Shown in pieces: positions 22,717-34,958 of a stretch of 64,000 nt of DNA (the first letter of the stretch is position 1; each line of letters starts with the position of its first letter). The DNA comes from Thuidium tamariscinum (Eukaryota; Streptophyta; Bryopsida; Hypnales; Thuidiaceae). Made by a program: the position numbers and the translations under genes. The DNA is taken from positions 45,785,682 through 45,849,681 of the forward strand of contig OX344749.2 in the NCBI GenBank assembly GCA_947034885.2, in the 5' to 3' direction. The notes beneath the pieces were generated by a model. That model saw only the letters and a program-made list of their open reading frames with translations, made no database searches and was not told the origin of the DNA.

Positions 22717-24612
22717 CTAAGCGCGCTCCTCTCTACCCGACAGCGGGTGAAACCTTGAACCCTCTTCAATTAATTGCTCCAGTTTCCTGCTCACAACCTA
22801 AATAAAAATATACAAAATTGGTTAAAATTCTTCTCAAATAAAATATTCTTGAAAGGCTCAATACAATATAAACCTAAAGCAAATGTACCTCGAGGTCTTC
22901 CATGGTAGCTGCCATCTCGCCATCCCGCACTTGGATCTCTTGACACTATCCCTACATGGCAAAAACAATGGTCCCAAAGGCAACAACCGAGGGTGCAAGT
23001 GGAAACCACACTCTAGAACACTTCGCAATGTACGCTGCAGAACCCTTTGCCCCGTGATCTATAGAAGAGGCCAATTGCAACACCATCGCAATCAACAATC
23101 CCTCGAGTGCTACAAATCCCCCCATCCAAGTAAATATTTGTGTCCATAAATCAAACTTCTATTTCCTTTCTCGATCAACTTTTGCGATGAGATCCTTCTC
23201 CTCCTCCTTCCACATTTCCATCGCCACACTCAACAACTTATCTTGCTTCACCCAAGCCATAGTCTCCACCTCATGGTATGAAGCTCCCAATCTCTACACA
23301 ATCCCATCTGCAATGTCCACACTTGTTCCATGAGAAATCAAAATATACTTCACCATCTCCAATTGCACACATAAATCAATTACAACCAAGAAAATGAAGC
23401 TCTTTCCTACCGGGATGACTGGTAGGGTCCTTCACTTCCTCCACCTCGATGATGTCATCTGAAGTCCACTATAAGAAACTCATGTTTTAGATGATGGATT
23501 TTAGGTGACATCTAATGTAGTAACTTGTGTTTTTATGTCAACAATGATGTCCGCCATAACATCAAGATGTTATGGCGGACATCATTGTTGACATAAAAAC
23601 ACAAGTTACTACATTAGATGTCACCTAAAATCCATCATCTAAAACATGAGTTTCTTATAGTGGTCGCCAAAGACAATGACACCTACACTCCATTGGCTAC
23701 CAAGACAGTAGTCAATCTCACTCTCAATGAAAACCAAAAACCATCATAAAACCAAAATAAACCAATGCTAAAATTAGATTCTCAAATAACCAAAAGCACC
23801 TTCCAATTAATCAGCAAAGAAGGTCATGCATACAAATATTTGGAATTATTGGACGCCACCTCAGATTTACTTGTGATTCTGCCCTATCCATGCTTACTTT
23901 CCTCCCTCAGCTACACAACATTGTCTCCTGCTCCGCACCTGAGGATGAAGATTATCCTTGATTGCAATTAGGATTTGGAGAGAAGCAATACTCTCATCAA
24001 CACTACATCAAATTTTTCAAAATTGAAACGCAATAATCAACTCACTCACTCCTCACTAGTTCATCTGCTTGCCTGAGGTGTGACCTTAAGGTCTCTCAAT
24101 GAATCTCTCTAAGCTCAATATATTAAGAAACTCAGGAAAATCAAAGAAGAAAACACCAGTTCATAGAATGCAAGATCTAATAGTTGCAGACTTAAATCGG
24201 TTATGCAAACGAGGATTAGAACCGCTACAAATCCGAAAGGCTAAACATCTTGTATAGATGGAGATAACTAAGACCTAACCTTGTATATTCCAATGCACGC
24301 CACCTCCAATGCTAGATTCATTGTTGACATAAGCCCATCGTGTATTGACATCCACTGACACTAGTGGGTGCCATCTTTTGGAGAGGATGATTCCAACTTT
24401 CAAGCTCGCAACTGGGAGAACATTTTACCCCAGCGGGTAACATTTCACAAATATTTTACAGAAAATATTCTTAGTTCACATAAATTCTCAAAGACTGATA
24501 GAGAGTGAGGTAGCCAAAAGCAAAGTGACTAAAAAAACTCACTTCCTTGAGTTCTTGGAAGTTGTATTCAAGGAGGCCCATGAATCTCCCAACTTCTCTA
24601 TCTAGTGCAATT
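22717..24612 (-). pseudogene. Unknown multi-exon gene with two membrane segments, apparently decayed
   Basis: Exon-like blocks on the minus strand: about 24535-24612 (AIALDREVGRFMGLLEYNF, donor GTGAGT), about 23700-23755 (LRVRLTTVLVANGV), about 23410-23460 (DDIIEVEEVKDPTSHPG, donor GTAGGA), about 22957-23300 (ASYHEVETMAWVKQDKLL, MWKEEEKDLIAK, then two hydrophobic runs ALEGLLIAMVLQLA and WFPLAPSVVAFGTIVF), 22889-22929 (RDGEMAATMEDLE) and 22717-22797 (VVSRKLEQLIEEGSRFHPL, stop at 22717-22719). The charged helices suggest coiled coil at both ends of a membrane hairpin. Damage: an in-frame TAG before KFDLWTQ (near 23159-23163) and a phase mismatch between the last three blocks. The family is not recognised. 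A CACTA-like MITE lies between the 23.4 and 23.7 kb blocks. It could also be an expressed gene whose splicing I have misread. Confidence 0.5.
23467..23662. mobile_element. CACTA-like foldback MITE (TSD GTC)
   Basis: Starts CACTATAAGAAACTC and ends GAGTTTCTTATAGTG; flanked by GTC at 23464-23466 and 23663-23665. It is a nearly perfect 196-bp palindrome whose centre (CATAACATCAAGATGTTATG) has almost no loop. It probably sits in an intron of the unknown minus-strand gene, next to an acceptor. Confidence 0.9.
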
Positions 24613-25103
24613 GCTCTACCTGAACATAGGAAGACAAGAATGCAAGTTCCTTGGTTAACTCTTTGATACCGAACAAAACCAAATCGAGTAGCTACGGATA
24701 GTGAATTTTACAATCAACGCCACAACGCGCTACTCCGTATTTGGGTTGAGAATGAGCACTACCGTAACATGATGGCATGGCACATTCTGCAAACAGTGCA
24801 AACTAAAACCTACTTAAAGCTACATCATGCCAAATCAGACATATTGACACACAGTCGCATGTGAGGAAAGTGACTTGTTGGCTTGAGAAGCTCTTACTCG
24901 CTCAAATTGAACTCACTGTTATCTGTTCACGACTACAGTATTGTCATAAATTCACTCGGACTAACCAAAGCTCATAAAAGAAACCAGGCGCATTTAGGGC
25001 TTTGTAGAGCAAATGAAACTTCCAACAATGATCTCAATTTCCAAGATTAAAAAGCATCTCCTACAAACTCATCTCTGTAGAAAGAATTGGAGTTGGCACT
25101 AAC

Positions 25104-26390
25104 CATAGTGAGCCCAAATGCGAGGATGCACATCGCTGCACTCATGGATCACAGCAGGCAACGTTGGGTTCAGAGCTTTCAAGTCGGCATAATTCCGGTG
25201 AATAAAACTCTTGCCAAGAAAAAGCCGGAAATGTCAATAAACCAACCCATAACCCTTGGCCACCGAACCTACATGGTTCCATAGCCATTAGAACGACAAA
25301 CCCTAAAATCACATTTAGAACAACAAAGTATGAGAGCGTCCTCAATAGCCCCAAAAAATCCACGGAATCCAGGTTTGTCTCGTAAACAATCCCCGAAGAC
25401 TCCTACACAACATCAAAATGACCACACCTACTTCACTTCCATAACCAAACCATGCATTCAAACTCATGATCACAAATTCCCTCCACAATCCAAACAATTG
25501 CAGAAAAATGCAGATTCATCAAGCAAAGAGTCCAAAATCTAATATAAACCCTGAAACCAAAAAAAACATTACAACCCCAAGGAGCACACCTACACCTTTC
25601 ACACCTTTCACAGGCAAGCCGTGAATTCAAACTCCAACTAGGGAGATAATGGATCCCCTCCACAAGCCGAAAAATTTCAAAAGAATTAAGGATAATCCAA
25701 TAGAGAGCCTGAAAGATACATATGCATTGACTATATTACCGAGTGACAATAGACGCCGGTGAGTTCTGGGAGTAGTGGATCTGAATACCGAGAGATACCC
25801 TAGCAGCGAGGCTACACACCGCTGCGCTCATGGATTACAGCAGGCAGCGTCGGGTTCAGAGCTTTCAAGTCGGCATAATTCCGCTGAATAAAACTCCTGC
25901 CGCGAAAAAGCCGGAAATGTCAATAAGCCTACAGTATAAACCACCCCATAACCCGTGGGCTCCAAACTTGCATGGTTCCGTAGCCATCAGAACGACAATC
26001 CGTTGAATCCAAGTTTGTCTCATAATAAATCCCCGAAGACCCCTACACAACATCAAAATCCTAACCCTAAGGACTACACCTACATTGCTTCCATAATCAA
26101 ACTGTGCATTCAAACTCAGGATCACAGATTCCCTCTACAACCCAAACAATTGCAGAAAATGCAAATTCATCAAGCAAAAGTCTAAAATCCAATATAAACC
26201 CTAAAACCAATAAAATACCATAACCCTCACAAGTGCACCTATACCATTCCAACTCCACCCAGAGAGATGACGGATCCCCTCCACAAGCCGAAAAATTTCA
26301 AAAGAATCAAGGATAATCCAATAGAGAGCCTCAAAACAAGAAAATACATGTGCATTGATTGTAGTACCGAGTGACAATGGACGCCGGCGA
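25104..26390. repeat. Direct tandem duplication, unit about 0.7 kb
   Basis: Two diverged copies, about 25104-25780 and 25805-26395. Both run from ATTACAGCAGGCAGCG-like sequence through CGGCATAATTCCG, AAGCCGGAAATGTCAATAA and GGATCCCCTCCACAAGCCG to GAGTTCTGGGAG. They contain the NDUFA2-like exon 2, the intron and the end of exon 1. Confidence 0.9.
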
Positions 26391-26450
26391 GTTCTGGGAG
26401 ACCCGCGACAAGGGAATTCCTGGCGGGGGGAGCCAGATCAATTGGGGCAT
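25104..26450 (-). pseudogene. NDUFA2: NDUFA2-like (complex I B8 subunit), partial tandem duplication
   Basis: Minus strand order: exon 1 at 26368-26450 (ATG at 26448-26450; ends SQNSPASIVTR, donor GTACTA); exon 2 at 25812-25896 (SFIQRNYADLKALNPTLPAV); then a second exon 1 end at about 25745-25800 (IHYSQNSPASIVTR, donor GTAATA) and a second exon 2 at 25104-25210 (NYADLKALNPTLPAV, ECSDVHPRIWAHY, donor GTTAGT). NDUFA2 proteins carry SSPAS, a YxxLKxLNP box and an ECSGVxPxLWARY box in this order, so the match is specific. The upstream exon 1-exon 2 junction keeps the reading phase. But upstream exon 2 has a TAG at 25812-25814 where the downstream copy reads His, and the downstream exon 2 acceptor reads CAA instead of CAG. 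The last NDUFA2 exon was not found. It would act in the mitochondrial inner membrane arm of complex I if functional. Confidence 0.8.
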
Positions 26451-27855
26451 TCCTGGGAGCCGTCGTCACAAGAGGTAGTTATAACCCCAGTATCCACTCA
26501 CTACCCAATACGAAGATCTAAGAACGTGACTAGTCCAATGTCAATCAACAGGAGCAGAAAGTAGGATACCCAACTGACCTTCAATTGTTTTCGTATTATC
26601 AAGCAATGTAGAGTAGATTGAGCATGCAACCAGGCCCTCTTCGAAAATCTCCGCCATCTGCCAAGCATTACCAAAAAAATTATATTCATTGAAATGACAA
26701 ATTTCAGTTACGCCCTTGCAAGAGATGCATAGCCAATGAGAATGGACCCTTGGAGCACATCCCAAAAAATAATAAAACATACTCTAATGGTCAAGATTTC
26801 TGCTTCATTAGATAGTATATTCGGGGCACCAGAGGTACCTACCTTCATCATGTAGTCGTCACGTTCAAGAAACTTAAGACATCCTTATATGTCAGATTTA
26901 GAATACGACAGTGCTTACACTTGCGCGGAGTACTGAATATCAAACCATTGAGCCTTGCGTAGTATCTTGTGACAGTCTGCCAAACAACTCAAGGTAGTAT
27001 GCGCCCAGCAGGATCCTAATGCCCAATCCCACCCGACACTACACTCTTCAATGTAACCTTCTCAAAAAGAACATTCAAGAAGATCCTGCACACTATCATT
27101 GACCGTAGCACTCCAATCACACATTTAGACTATGTCCTAATCCTTTTTATGGCACCCCCACCGTCAAATAAACGAGGGTCGGGTGAGCTCAGATTCCAAA
27201 CCATGGCATCAGTCCACAGCTATTTCAGGGTCGGTCTATTCGCAGAATACGTTGGTAAACGGGGCTGTTGATTCTAATTAGGGAATTTAATCCACTCAAA
27301 ATTTCATCAAGCCCCTTTTTCACAAAGGCCGATCGCTCTCATCAAATCAGATAACATGTCACATGCACAAATAGCATGAACTTTGCAACTAATTTTGCTG
27401 AAGCAATTTACTTCAAATTTCCCAATACGAGCAACAAATAAAACTTGAGAAATCCCTAACGACATCGAGGTTCAACACTACACCGCAATAGACTGGGATG
27501 TGCTGATTTGCTTCGCTAGTTACACAGCTCGTCCCTATCAAGATCGTCACTGCATCCTCAAATGATTTTTAAAGGTATCAAAAAGACTTTTTTTCAATCT
27601 TCGAAAAGAGCTAGAAAAGAACTAAATGACCGTCCAATAAGAAAATGATGTAGTGACTCAACAGGGAACCACAAGTGTACCCTTCACCACGTTGTGCCAG
27701 TCCCAGGATCCTCCAGGGGTACACACTCATGCAGTTGCTTTGACAACATATTAGCACGAACTGGAGATTCACATGCGCCACACAATCTTTCAGCACAACC
27801 CAACCACGGAACATGATAAAAAAAAAGAAAAAGAAAACGCAACCAAATCTCAACT
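26451..27855. other. Intergenic or intronic, no call
   Basis: No recognisable gene. Short frames on both strands are unsupported. Confidence 0.4.
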
Positions 27856-27857
27856 TA

Positions 27858-28073
27858 TACTAGTAGAAACCCTCATTTGATGTGACAAGGCCTAATTTTT
27901 CTTGACAGATTTTGCTAGGCATCAAAAATAACAACCCGTGTTTTTATGTTAGCATTGATGTTGTGTTGAATGTTTTTGTTGACGTAAAAACGCAAGTTGT
28001 TACTTTTGATGCTTAGCAAAATCCGTCAAGAAAAATTAGGCCTTGTTACATTAAATAGGGGTTTCTACTAGTG
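27858..28073. mobile_element. CACTA-like foldback MITE, relative of 4280-4497
   Basis: Inner arms match the copy at 4280-4497 (GACAAGGCCTAATTTTTCTT, ATTTTGCTAGGCATCAAAA and complements). The first base of the left end is T rather than C; the right end is intact (CTACTAGTG). No target duplication is visible, so the flanks have decayed. Confidence 0.85.
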
Positions 28074-28499
28074 CCATTTTGATCTTTTCATGGTTGTCAA
28101 TTCAAGCAACTACATGGCGCCTCAGAACGGCCTGTTTTCACTTGCTGATTCCAAGGCGCTCCCTCAAGTGCTAATCTCGATAAACTAGCTAATATGAAAG
28201 TAGAGTCTCAAGTACAACCACTTGAGTATGTCATCTCCAGAACAAGCTTGTGCTACATCCTCTTCAATCATGCTCAAGGAAATATATGGTCAAATTTGTC
28301 ATGATTGTAACAACCAAGCGCTCTGAAAATTAGGACCAGTAAAGATTTGAGGTTCTCACAAACGAGTCCCTAGAAAATGACGATCTCTTTGAAATTTCAG
28401 AGGGGCTTCAGAAGTTCAGAAGAAGGGCAAGATGAAGAGAGGTATCGATATTCTTCACATCCAATGCGTGGACACGACCTCTACAAACATGAACCTGCA

Positions 28500-29112
28500 C
28501 AGAACTAAAACACGCAGCAACTATCAATCTCATTGCAAAGAAAAAGCTTACCATGCATGTCCTTGTACTCGTTGATGTGGGTGGCGGCACTAGGCCGAGC
28601 ACCCAGCAAGTCACCAAGCTTGGCGTCGTCTGCGCCAGCAACTCGAGGAAGCTCGTGAGCCATGCAGACGCTGGCGGCTTCACGGAGGTGCCATCGAGTG
28701 TACACATGACTAGCCATAGCAGAAACATGTTGCCCACCACCCCCGCCACGATCGGCGTAGGCGAGTGCCTCATCTCCTCTCAAAATGACACCAAATCGGT
28801 GCACCCCTCTGCATCATCAACCCTATCAGGACAAATCACCACAACATCGAAGAACCCACGACGCACGTAAACTCTACCAACAAACTAGAGCACAAACCAG
28901 AATAGGACACAAGGCGTTGCAGGGACATTGCAGCGGCACCTAAATGTGGCCAACCTGCACGAGTGGATCGAGGACTTGGGTGGCGATGATCGGAAGTTGG
29001 GGGAGAGAAGCAACGATGAGTGCAGAAGCGAAATAGGAAAAGGTTGCGGCGAAGGTGGGAAGCAAGACCCGAGTTTTGTGCAAGGCCCGAGTTTTGTCAC
29101 GCACGCAGTCAC
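28500..29112 (-). pseudogene. Possible degraded 5' gene end, GC-rich
   Basis: On the minus strand, 28885-29112 encodes a Ser/Pro-rich, transit-peptide-like stretch. About 28770-28860 reads VYVRRGFFDVVVICPDRV, and 28556-28804 reads GDEALAYADRGGGGG then MAHELPRVAGADDAKLGDLL, ending at a GTAAGC donor near 28550. The blocks are in different frames, so at least one lesion or an unseen intron lies between them. A hydrophobic alternative frame exists at 28408-28773. I do not recognise the product. Confidence 0.3.
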
Positions 29113-29242
29113 AGCACACCGTAGCGATCTAGGGTAATAGGGGGGTCAGTCCTCCGTTCCTCATTGCTTGGGAGTTACGTATCTCCAAACTGGCTAATTA
29201 GCACCAGATTCTTACCATGAAAATCTGCGTGTTATAGATACA

Positions 29243-30651
29243 TTGTATAGTGGGGTACCAATCAAAATGTCGTTTTCGAATTCGCAGTGAGAAAATTTTT
29301 AGTACTGTCAACTTTGAAAGCCTCTCGAGAGCTCAAAAATTAGTATTTTACCACGAAATTTTTACCACAACATCATCTTTAAGTTAATTATATGTATGCC
29401 AAATTTCAAGGCAAAAATATTCACCAAAAAAAAGTTATTCAAAATCTACCAACATGGGTAGTGGTGAGAAACATTTCACTACTTTCAACTTTGACACCTT
29501 CCTAAGGATTGAGTTTTTTTTCTTTTGCCATGAAATTTTTGTCATGAAAAAATGTCTATGCTTTTAATATGTATAAAAAATTTCAAGGTAAAAAAAAGTT
29601 CTTTTATGAAGATATTTGAAATCCCCCAACAGGTTTAGTTTTGAGAAAATTTTCACAAATGCCAACTTTGACACCCTCCCAAGGGCTGGAAAATTGGTTT
29701 CTTACCATGAAATTTCTTTTGTGAAGTCATCTATATGTTGATAATATGTTCTCCAAATTTCAAATTCAAATGAATTATCAAAAAAAAGATATACAAAATC
29801 TCCCAACATGTGTAGTTGTCAGGAGGAGTTTTTGAGCCCTTAGTATAGTGTTATTTTGTGGAGCAAAGTTTGACATGAATGTAAAAACTCAACCTCACAA
29901 CTACACATGTTGAGAGATTTTGAATATCTTTTCTTGGGTAAGTGTTTTGAACTTGAAATTTGGAATATATATTATCAACATAAAGTTGATCTTGTTCAAA
30001 AAATTCCATATTAAATAGACAAATTTTCAGCCCTTGGGAGGGTGTCAAAGTTGGCAATAGTGAAAATTTTCTCACAACTACACATGTTGGGAGATTTTGT
30101 ATATCATTTTTTTGGTAATTCTTTTGAATTTGAAATTTAGAGAACATATTATCAACATATAGATGACTTCACACAAAAAAATTCATGGTAAGAAACCAAT
30201 TTTCTAGCCCTTGAGAGGGTGCCAAAGTTGGCATTTGTGAAAATTTTCTCAAAACTACACCTATTGGAAGATTTCAAATATCTTCTTAAAAAAACTTTTT
30301 TTTACCTTGAAATTCTTTGTAAATATTAAAAACATAGAGATATTTTCATGACAAAAATTTCATGGCAAAAGAAAAAAAACTCAATCCTTAGGAAGGTGTT
30401 AAAGTTGAAAGTAGTGAAATGTTTCTCACCACTACTCATGTTGATAGATTTTGAATAACTTTTTTTTGGTAAATTTTTTGGCCTTGAAATTTGGCATACA
30501 TATAATTAACTTAAAGATGATGTTGTGGTAAAAATTTCGTGGTAAAATACCAATTTTTGAGCTCTTGGGAGTCTTTCAAAGTTGGCAATACTAAAAATTT
30601 TCTCACTGCAAATTCGAAAACGACATTTTGATTGGTACCCCACTGTACAAT
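29243..30651. mobile_element. 1.4-kb palindrome made of about 190-bp tandem units
   Basis: Begins ATTGTATAGTGGGGTACCAA and ends with its complement (TTGGTACCCCACTGTACAAT). The left arm holds three or four tandem units, each with 'atgaaatttttg', 'aatttcaaggt', 'caaaatctcccaacatg' and 'tttgacaccctcccaagg' type boxes. The right arm is the mirror image, with the centre near 29870. Ends look like a foldback transposon, but no convincing target duplication is seen. Non-coding. Confidence 0.82.
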
Positions 30652-32415
30652 ATGAGACCAAAATTTATGGTCCATTCAACTTCAATTCGGAAGAAGAAAA
30701 GTCCAAATAGCCAATTTTAGATGCATTGTCCAATTTTTAAAAAATTCAATCATACCAAAAATTTAATGAATAAATAAGGTAATGTTTAGGAAAACATTCA
30801 TTGTTCTTGTGCATTGAAAGATTGCAATGTTTGACGTGTTTGAGAATTTTTTTTATTCCTATATACAAAACAAGGGTAATGAACTTTAAGCCCTTTTAGA
30901 ATAAATCTTTGTGACCATTCATGAGTATATGATGTTAGGTTCATTTATGAAAAATTTCTAAAGCAAGTATGGAATTTAGGTTATTTTAAATCAATCTATA
31001 TAGTGAAAAGAGGTTCAATGCATTGGCAATACACGAGTCATTTTTTTTCAATGTTTTCTTGTATCATGAAGAAATTTTTCATTTGAAATTCAAATTTAAT
31101 AAAATTGAAAAAACATTTGGAATATGTGAAAAAAAATTTCAAGAACTTTGACTTCATAGGTTGCAAAACAATAGAACTTGAAGTTAGAAAAAAATGTTTT
31201 TTTGAAGTTGCCCCAAATGAATATAGATAACAAAGTTTGACTTCTCTTGAATGCCATATTTTATTAGTTGCATACATGCCAAATTTCAAAAGTTGATGAG
31301 TGTTTTTGCAAAAAATGTATCAAAGATGCCTAAATTGCTTAGCCTACCAAGAAAATTTAGGAGAGTATAACTTTGATTTGGATCCCCAATTGGAAAAAAT
31401 TATATTTTCACTTAAAGACATACATACATGTTCACAACTTGTGTCAAAATTTTATGAACATCTAATCAAAATTCCTTTCATAGAAACCTATCTAAGTTTT
31501 CAATTGTTTGTTCAATGAACAATTGGCCTTTAGAAGTTAAAACTACCACTTCATCAATGGCACTTGAATTGAATTGTTTGTTGTTAGTTTCATGGTGTAT
31601 ATCTTGAACATGTATATAGTAGAAGGAAAGAAAATTTTGTAAAGAAAGGTGAAGGTAGGAAGAAATTTGACACTTGAATTTTAAGTGTAAGATAACTCTA
31701 CTTAAAAACCCACAAGAATGAATTTACAAAAACTATAGGATATTGAAAATATGCCCTTTCAATTGTAGCTTTTTATATAAAAATAGGATCATCTTAAATA
31801 CTAAAACTAAGGTAAATAGCCTCACATCAAATATTGTCTTAACTCAAGTGTATACCTTAAATTACAAGGAGTAATCTCCTAGAGGAGGAATGGCCAATGA
31901 TGTTTTCACATTCGTATTGTCCATTGAAATATAATTTGTATATGTTTTTGGGATTTTGTTTTAAACAAATGGACTAAATTCCATTGGAAAGAAAAAATAT
32001 ATATTGAGCCAAAGTAAAGGCTTTGGTGGAGATTTTTTTTAAATTTTCATTTAAAAGTCAAAGCTAATTCAAATTTCTACTTATCAAACAATGGTTGATG
32101 AAGTGAAATTGAAAAAACTAATAGGCACAATAATAGAGGTTTGTGACTAGAGATTGCAAGCGAGGCAAAAGTTTCTAAGATTTTTTTTGAGTACATGGCT
32201 ATTTAATTGCCAAAATCTTTTTCTTAATACTGAATTGGGGAGCATCTAGAAATTGGGCTAGCAAAAGCAAGCTCTCACTTTGCCCAGGTAGCCAGCTAGC
32301 TAGAACTCTATACATTTTACCTCCTCTTGGCACATTCAGATAGGAACGAGGTAACTCCAATTAATCAAGTACACTCCACTTCCTGTTTGAGTACATGATT
32401 GTGATTGGTGGAAAG
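30652..32415. other. Intergenic, very AT-rich
   Basis: No supported gene. Several homopolymer runs and short frames only. Confidence 0.4.
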
Positions 32416-32701
32416 CATTAGAGAGGGTTTGAGGCCTCCAAAGGGCCATTTTAGGGATGTTTCCTGAAACTGTTCCCGTTACTGCTGGCCGATGTCAACC
32501 TGGCATTTACCCAAAAATAAAATAAGAAAATTTGGGGTCCTGAGATATGAAAAAAAGACAAAAGAAAACCCTTTTTTCATAAATTTTTTTAATGACATGG
32601 CACTCTCTCAACCATGTAGGATTCCTATTCACATGGCAAAAACTGCGTTCCTACAATCCAGGAACCTGCAATCTTCCAATGGCTTCAAAAATCCCCTAAT
32701 G
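32416..32701. mobile_element. Diverged member of the about 300-bp MITE family
   Basis: Starts CATTAGAGAGGGTTTGAGGCC and ends GGCTTCAAAAATCCCCTAATG. The inner order (TGTTCCCG box, 'ggggtcctgagatatgaaa', 'acatggcactc', 'aactgcgttcctacaatcc') matches the copies at 9-311 and 33209-33520. Confidence 0.65.
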
Positions 32702-33208
32702 GGGTCCGTCAAATGGAGGGAAGTCCACCTCATAGTGGCCCATGCCACTTCAAAACAATTTCTTGATTGCACTTTAGGCTAAATCAAAATTACATTCAAG
32801 GGCTCAATTGCCATCCCATTATTCTTCTAATGGGTATTCTTATTAAAGAGGTCAAATTTTCATATAGAGTATTTTTGTGGTGTGAAATGAGAGGAGGTTC
32901 GAATGCATCCAAAAATGTGACTTTTATATGCCTATTTGGAGCCATAAACATTTCAATTGTATTGACAAGAATTTGAACTTTTGAAAAAGTAGGGAAGAAA
33001 ATAATTAATATCAAATTATGACATCCTAAAACAATGTAGGGAGTGGTATTCTTTAATCTCTATAGGAATAAGGCCTACTTAACCCCTAAAAGATCAAATT
33101 GTGTTTTTTTGGCAACATAGTGATTTTGGGCAATTCACCACAAGCAAAAAGAAATTCTTTGAAATTTTTACAAAACATGTGCTTGAATAATAGCTTCAAG
33201 ACCCAATC

Positions 33209-33520
33209 ATTAGATGAAATTTGAGGGCATTACAGGGCTGTTTCGGGTCTGTTCCCGAAACGGCTTCCAAAGCCGTTGTCTGCTATTAAGCCAATTTTTA
33301 TCAAAAATAAAATTAAAATAAAATTAAAATTAAAATTGGGGGGGCCTGAAATATGAAAATAAGTCCAAAATTTTATTTTATTTTTTGAAAAAAAATTAAA
33401 TTTATTACGTGGCAGGGTCGCGACCACCTCACCACATAGGATTCGAGTTCATAAGGCAGAAATTGCGTTCCTGCAGTCCGAGAACCCACAGTCTCCTAAT
33501 GCCCTCAAATTCCATCTAAT
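33209..33520. mobile_element. Small MITE (about 300-bp family), copy 2, nested
   Basis: Left end ATTAGATGAAATTTGAGGGC and right end complement (GCCCTCAAATTCCATCTAAT). Same position as the copy at 9-311 in segment A, so it predates the duplication. Confidence 0.75.
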
Positions 33521-34243
33521 ACATTTTCGTAACTATTGTCTATATGGTTAAGAAGTTATTGCATGATATGTAGTTTTCCTTGATCACTAAATAGACCACA
33601 AAGTCAATTTTTTGGGGGAAATCCTTTTTTAAGAAACAAAAATTTGAAATTTCTATTCTAGATTTATATATACATAGAAAGCTTTGAATCATTCCACTTA
33701 GATGAATGGGATGAAGGTCATGAGGATTTTTAGATTGCACAAAGTTATAATATCTCTATGCTAAAATAAACTTTGAATCCTTTATTAACTCAATTTTCAA
33801 TATTTTTGAAAGAAAATAAAACCATTGGGTGTAGATTGTTTAGTACAAAATTACAAAAATTGAAATTGACATTTTGCGATTCCATAAATAAATTGTTGGC
33901 AATTTAGTACTATAAATCGTTTTTTCTTTCTTCCTATTTACTATATTTTTCCTACATGTTGTATAATTTGAAATGATTTGAAAATTTTTAAGCATTAGAC
34001 TAACTTGCCTTGAAGAATGAATGAAAAGGCTAACCACCCTTTTAAACATTTTTTCATACAAATGTAACTTGGTGAACTGCAACTGCTTTGTTTACAAGTC
34101 TAAAATAAGGATTTTTGTCTATTCAATTGCTACTATCTTGTGATCTATATGGTAGAAACTTCTGAAATTTTTTGCACATTGATCTTCTCAAAACTAGCTT
34201 ACTACAAGATCCTAATAATACATGTGTAAATTCTTTCTCTAAA

Positions 34244-34958
34244 GGGTCATTACAAGAAAGACCTATACTATTTTTCATCACACTTGAAATAACAAAGTTG
34301 TCATCCACTATAATTTTTGAAGTATGAAACTGATTAATTTGATATTTTTATTGGAAATGTAAAAATTAATACCAATTCTTTATTTTTTCCAAATTTATTT
34401 TATATTTAAATTTAAATCTAGCTAATTTGTCACACTTTGCAACTTAGAATTTTTTAGTACTAGACTACTAGGGAGTATTCAAATTTAATGATTTAAAGCT
34501 AAATTTTTGTGGTTTATTTCAATACTAGGTGGACATATCTACCAAATGAAACTAATAAAAACATTATTTTACAACCTCTACATGCTAACTAATAGGGCTC
34601 TCTTGTGCGCATACTTTTAAACATTTAATGTAGTTTTAAGATCATTATTTTAGTGAAATCTCTTCATTATGAAGTTGTTCTAGAACACCAAATTTCAGTT
34701 TTTCTTAAAATTATTTTTCTGTTTTTTATAAATTAAAATCTCAAGGTCTCTATTTTCTTCAAAAACTAGATTACTCTATTTTGTGAATAATTTTTGACAT
34801 GCATTTTTTTGGATCTTAAATTTTGGTGACATGCTATTTCTAGTATTGTATTAGTTATCTATCCTTTATTCTATTTTTAAGAAAATCCAAAAGGTCATAA
34901 TACAAGTAGTAAAGAGTCAAATGCTACAAAAAAACGGCCAGTCTTTGTGTAATGACCC
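34244..34958. mobile_element. GGGT(C/G)ATTGC-family element, copy B counterpart (TSD TAAA)
   Basis: 715 bp, starts GGGTCATTACAAGAAAG, ends GTGTAATGACCC; TAAA at 34240-34243 and 34959-34962. Same insertion as 1039-1755. Confidence 0.88.

Noticed and set aside
28408-28773. Hydrophobic minus-strand frame, considered as a CASP-like membrane protein
   Set aside because: No conserved CASP-like residues; the overlapping frame (GDEALAYADRGGGGG) looks more protein-like.
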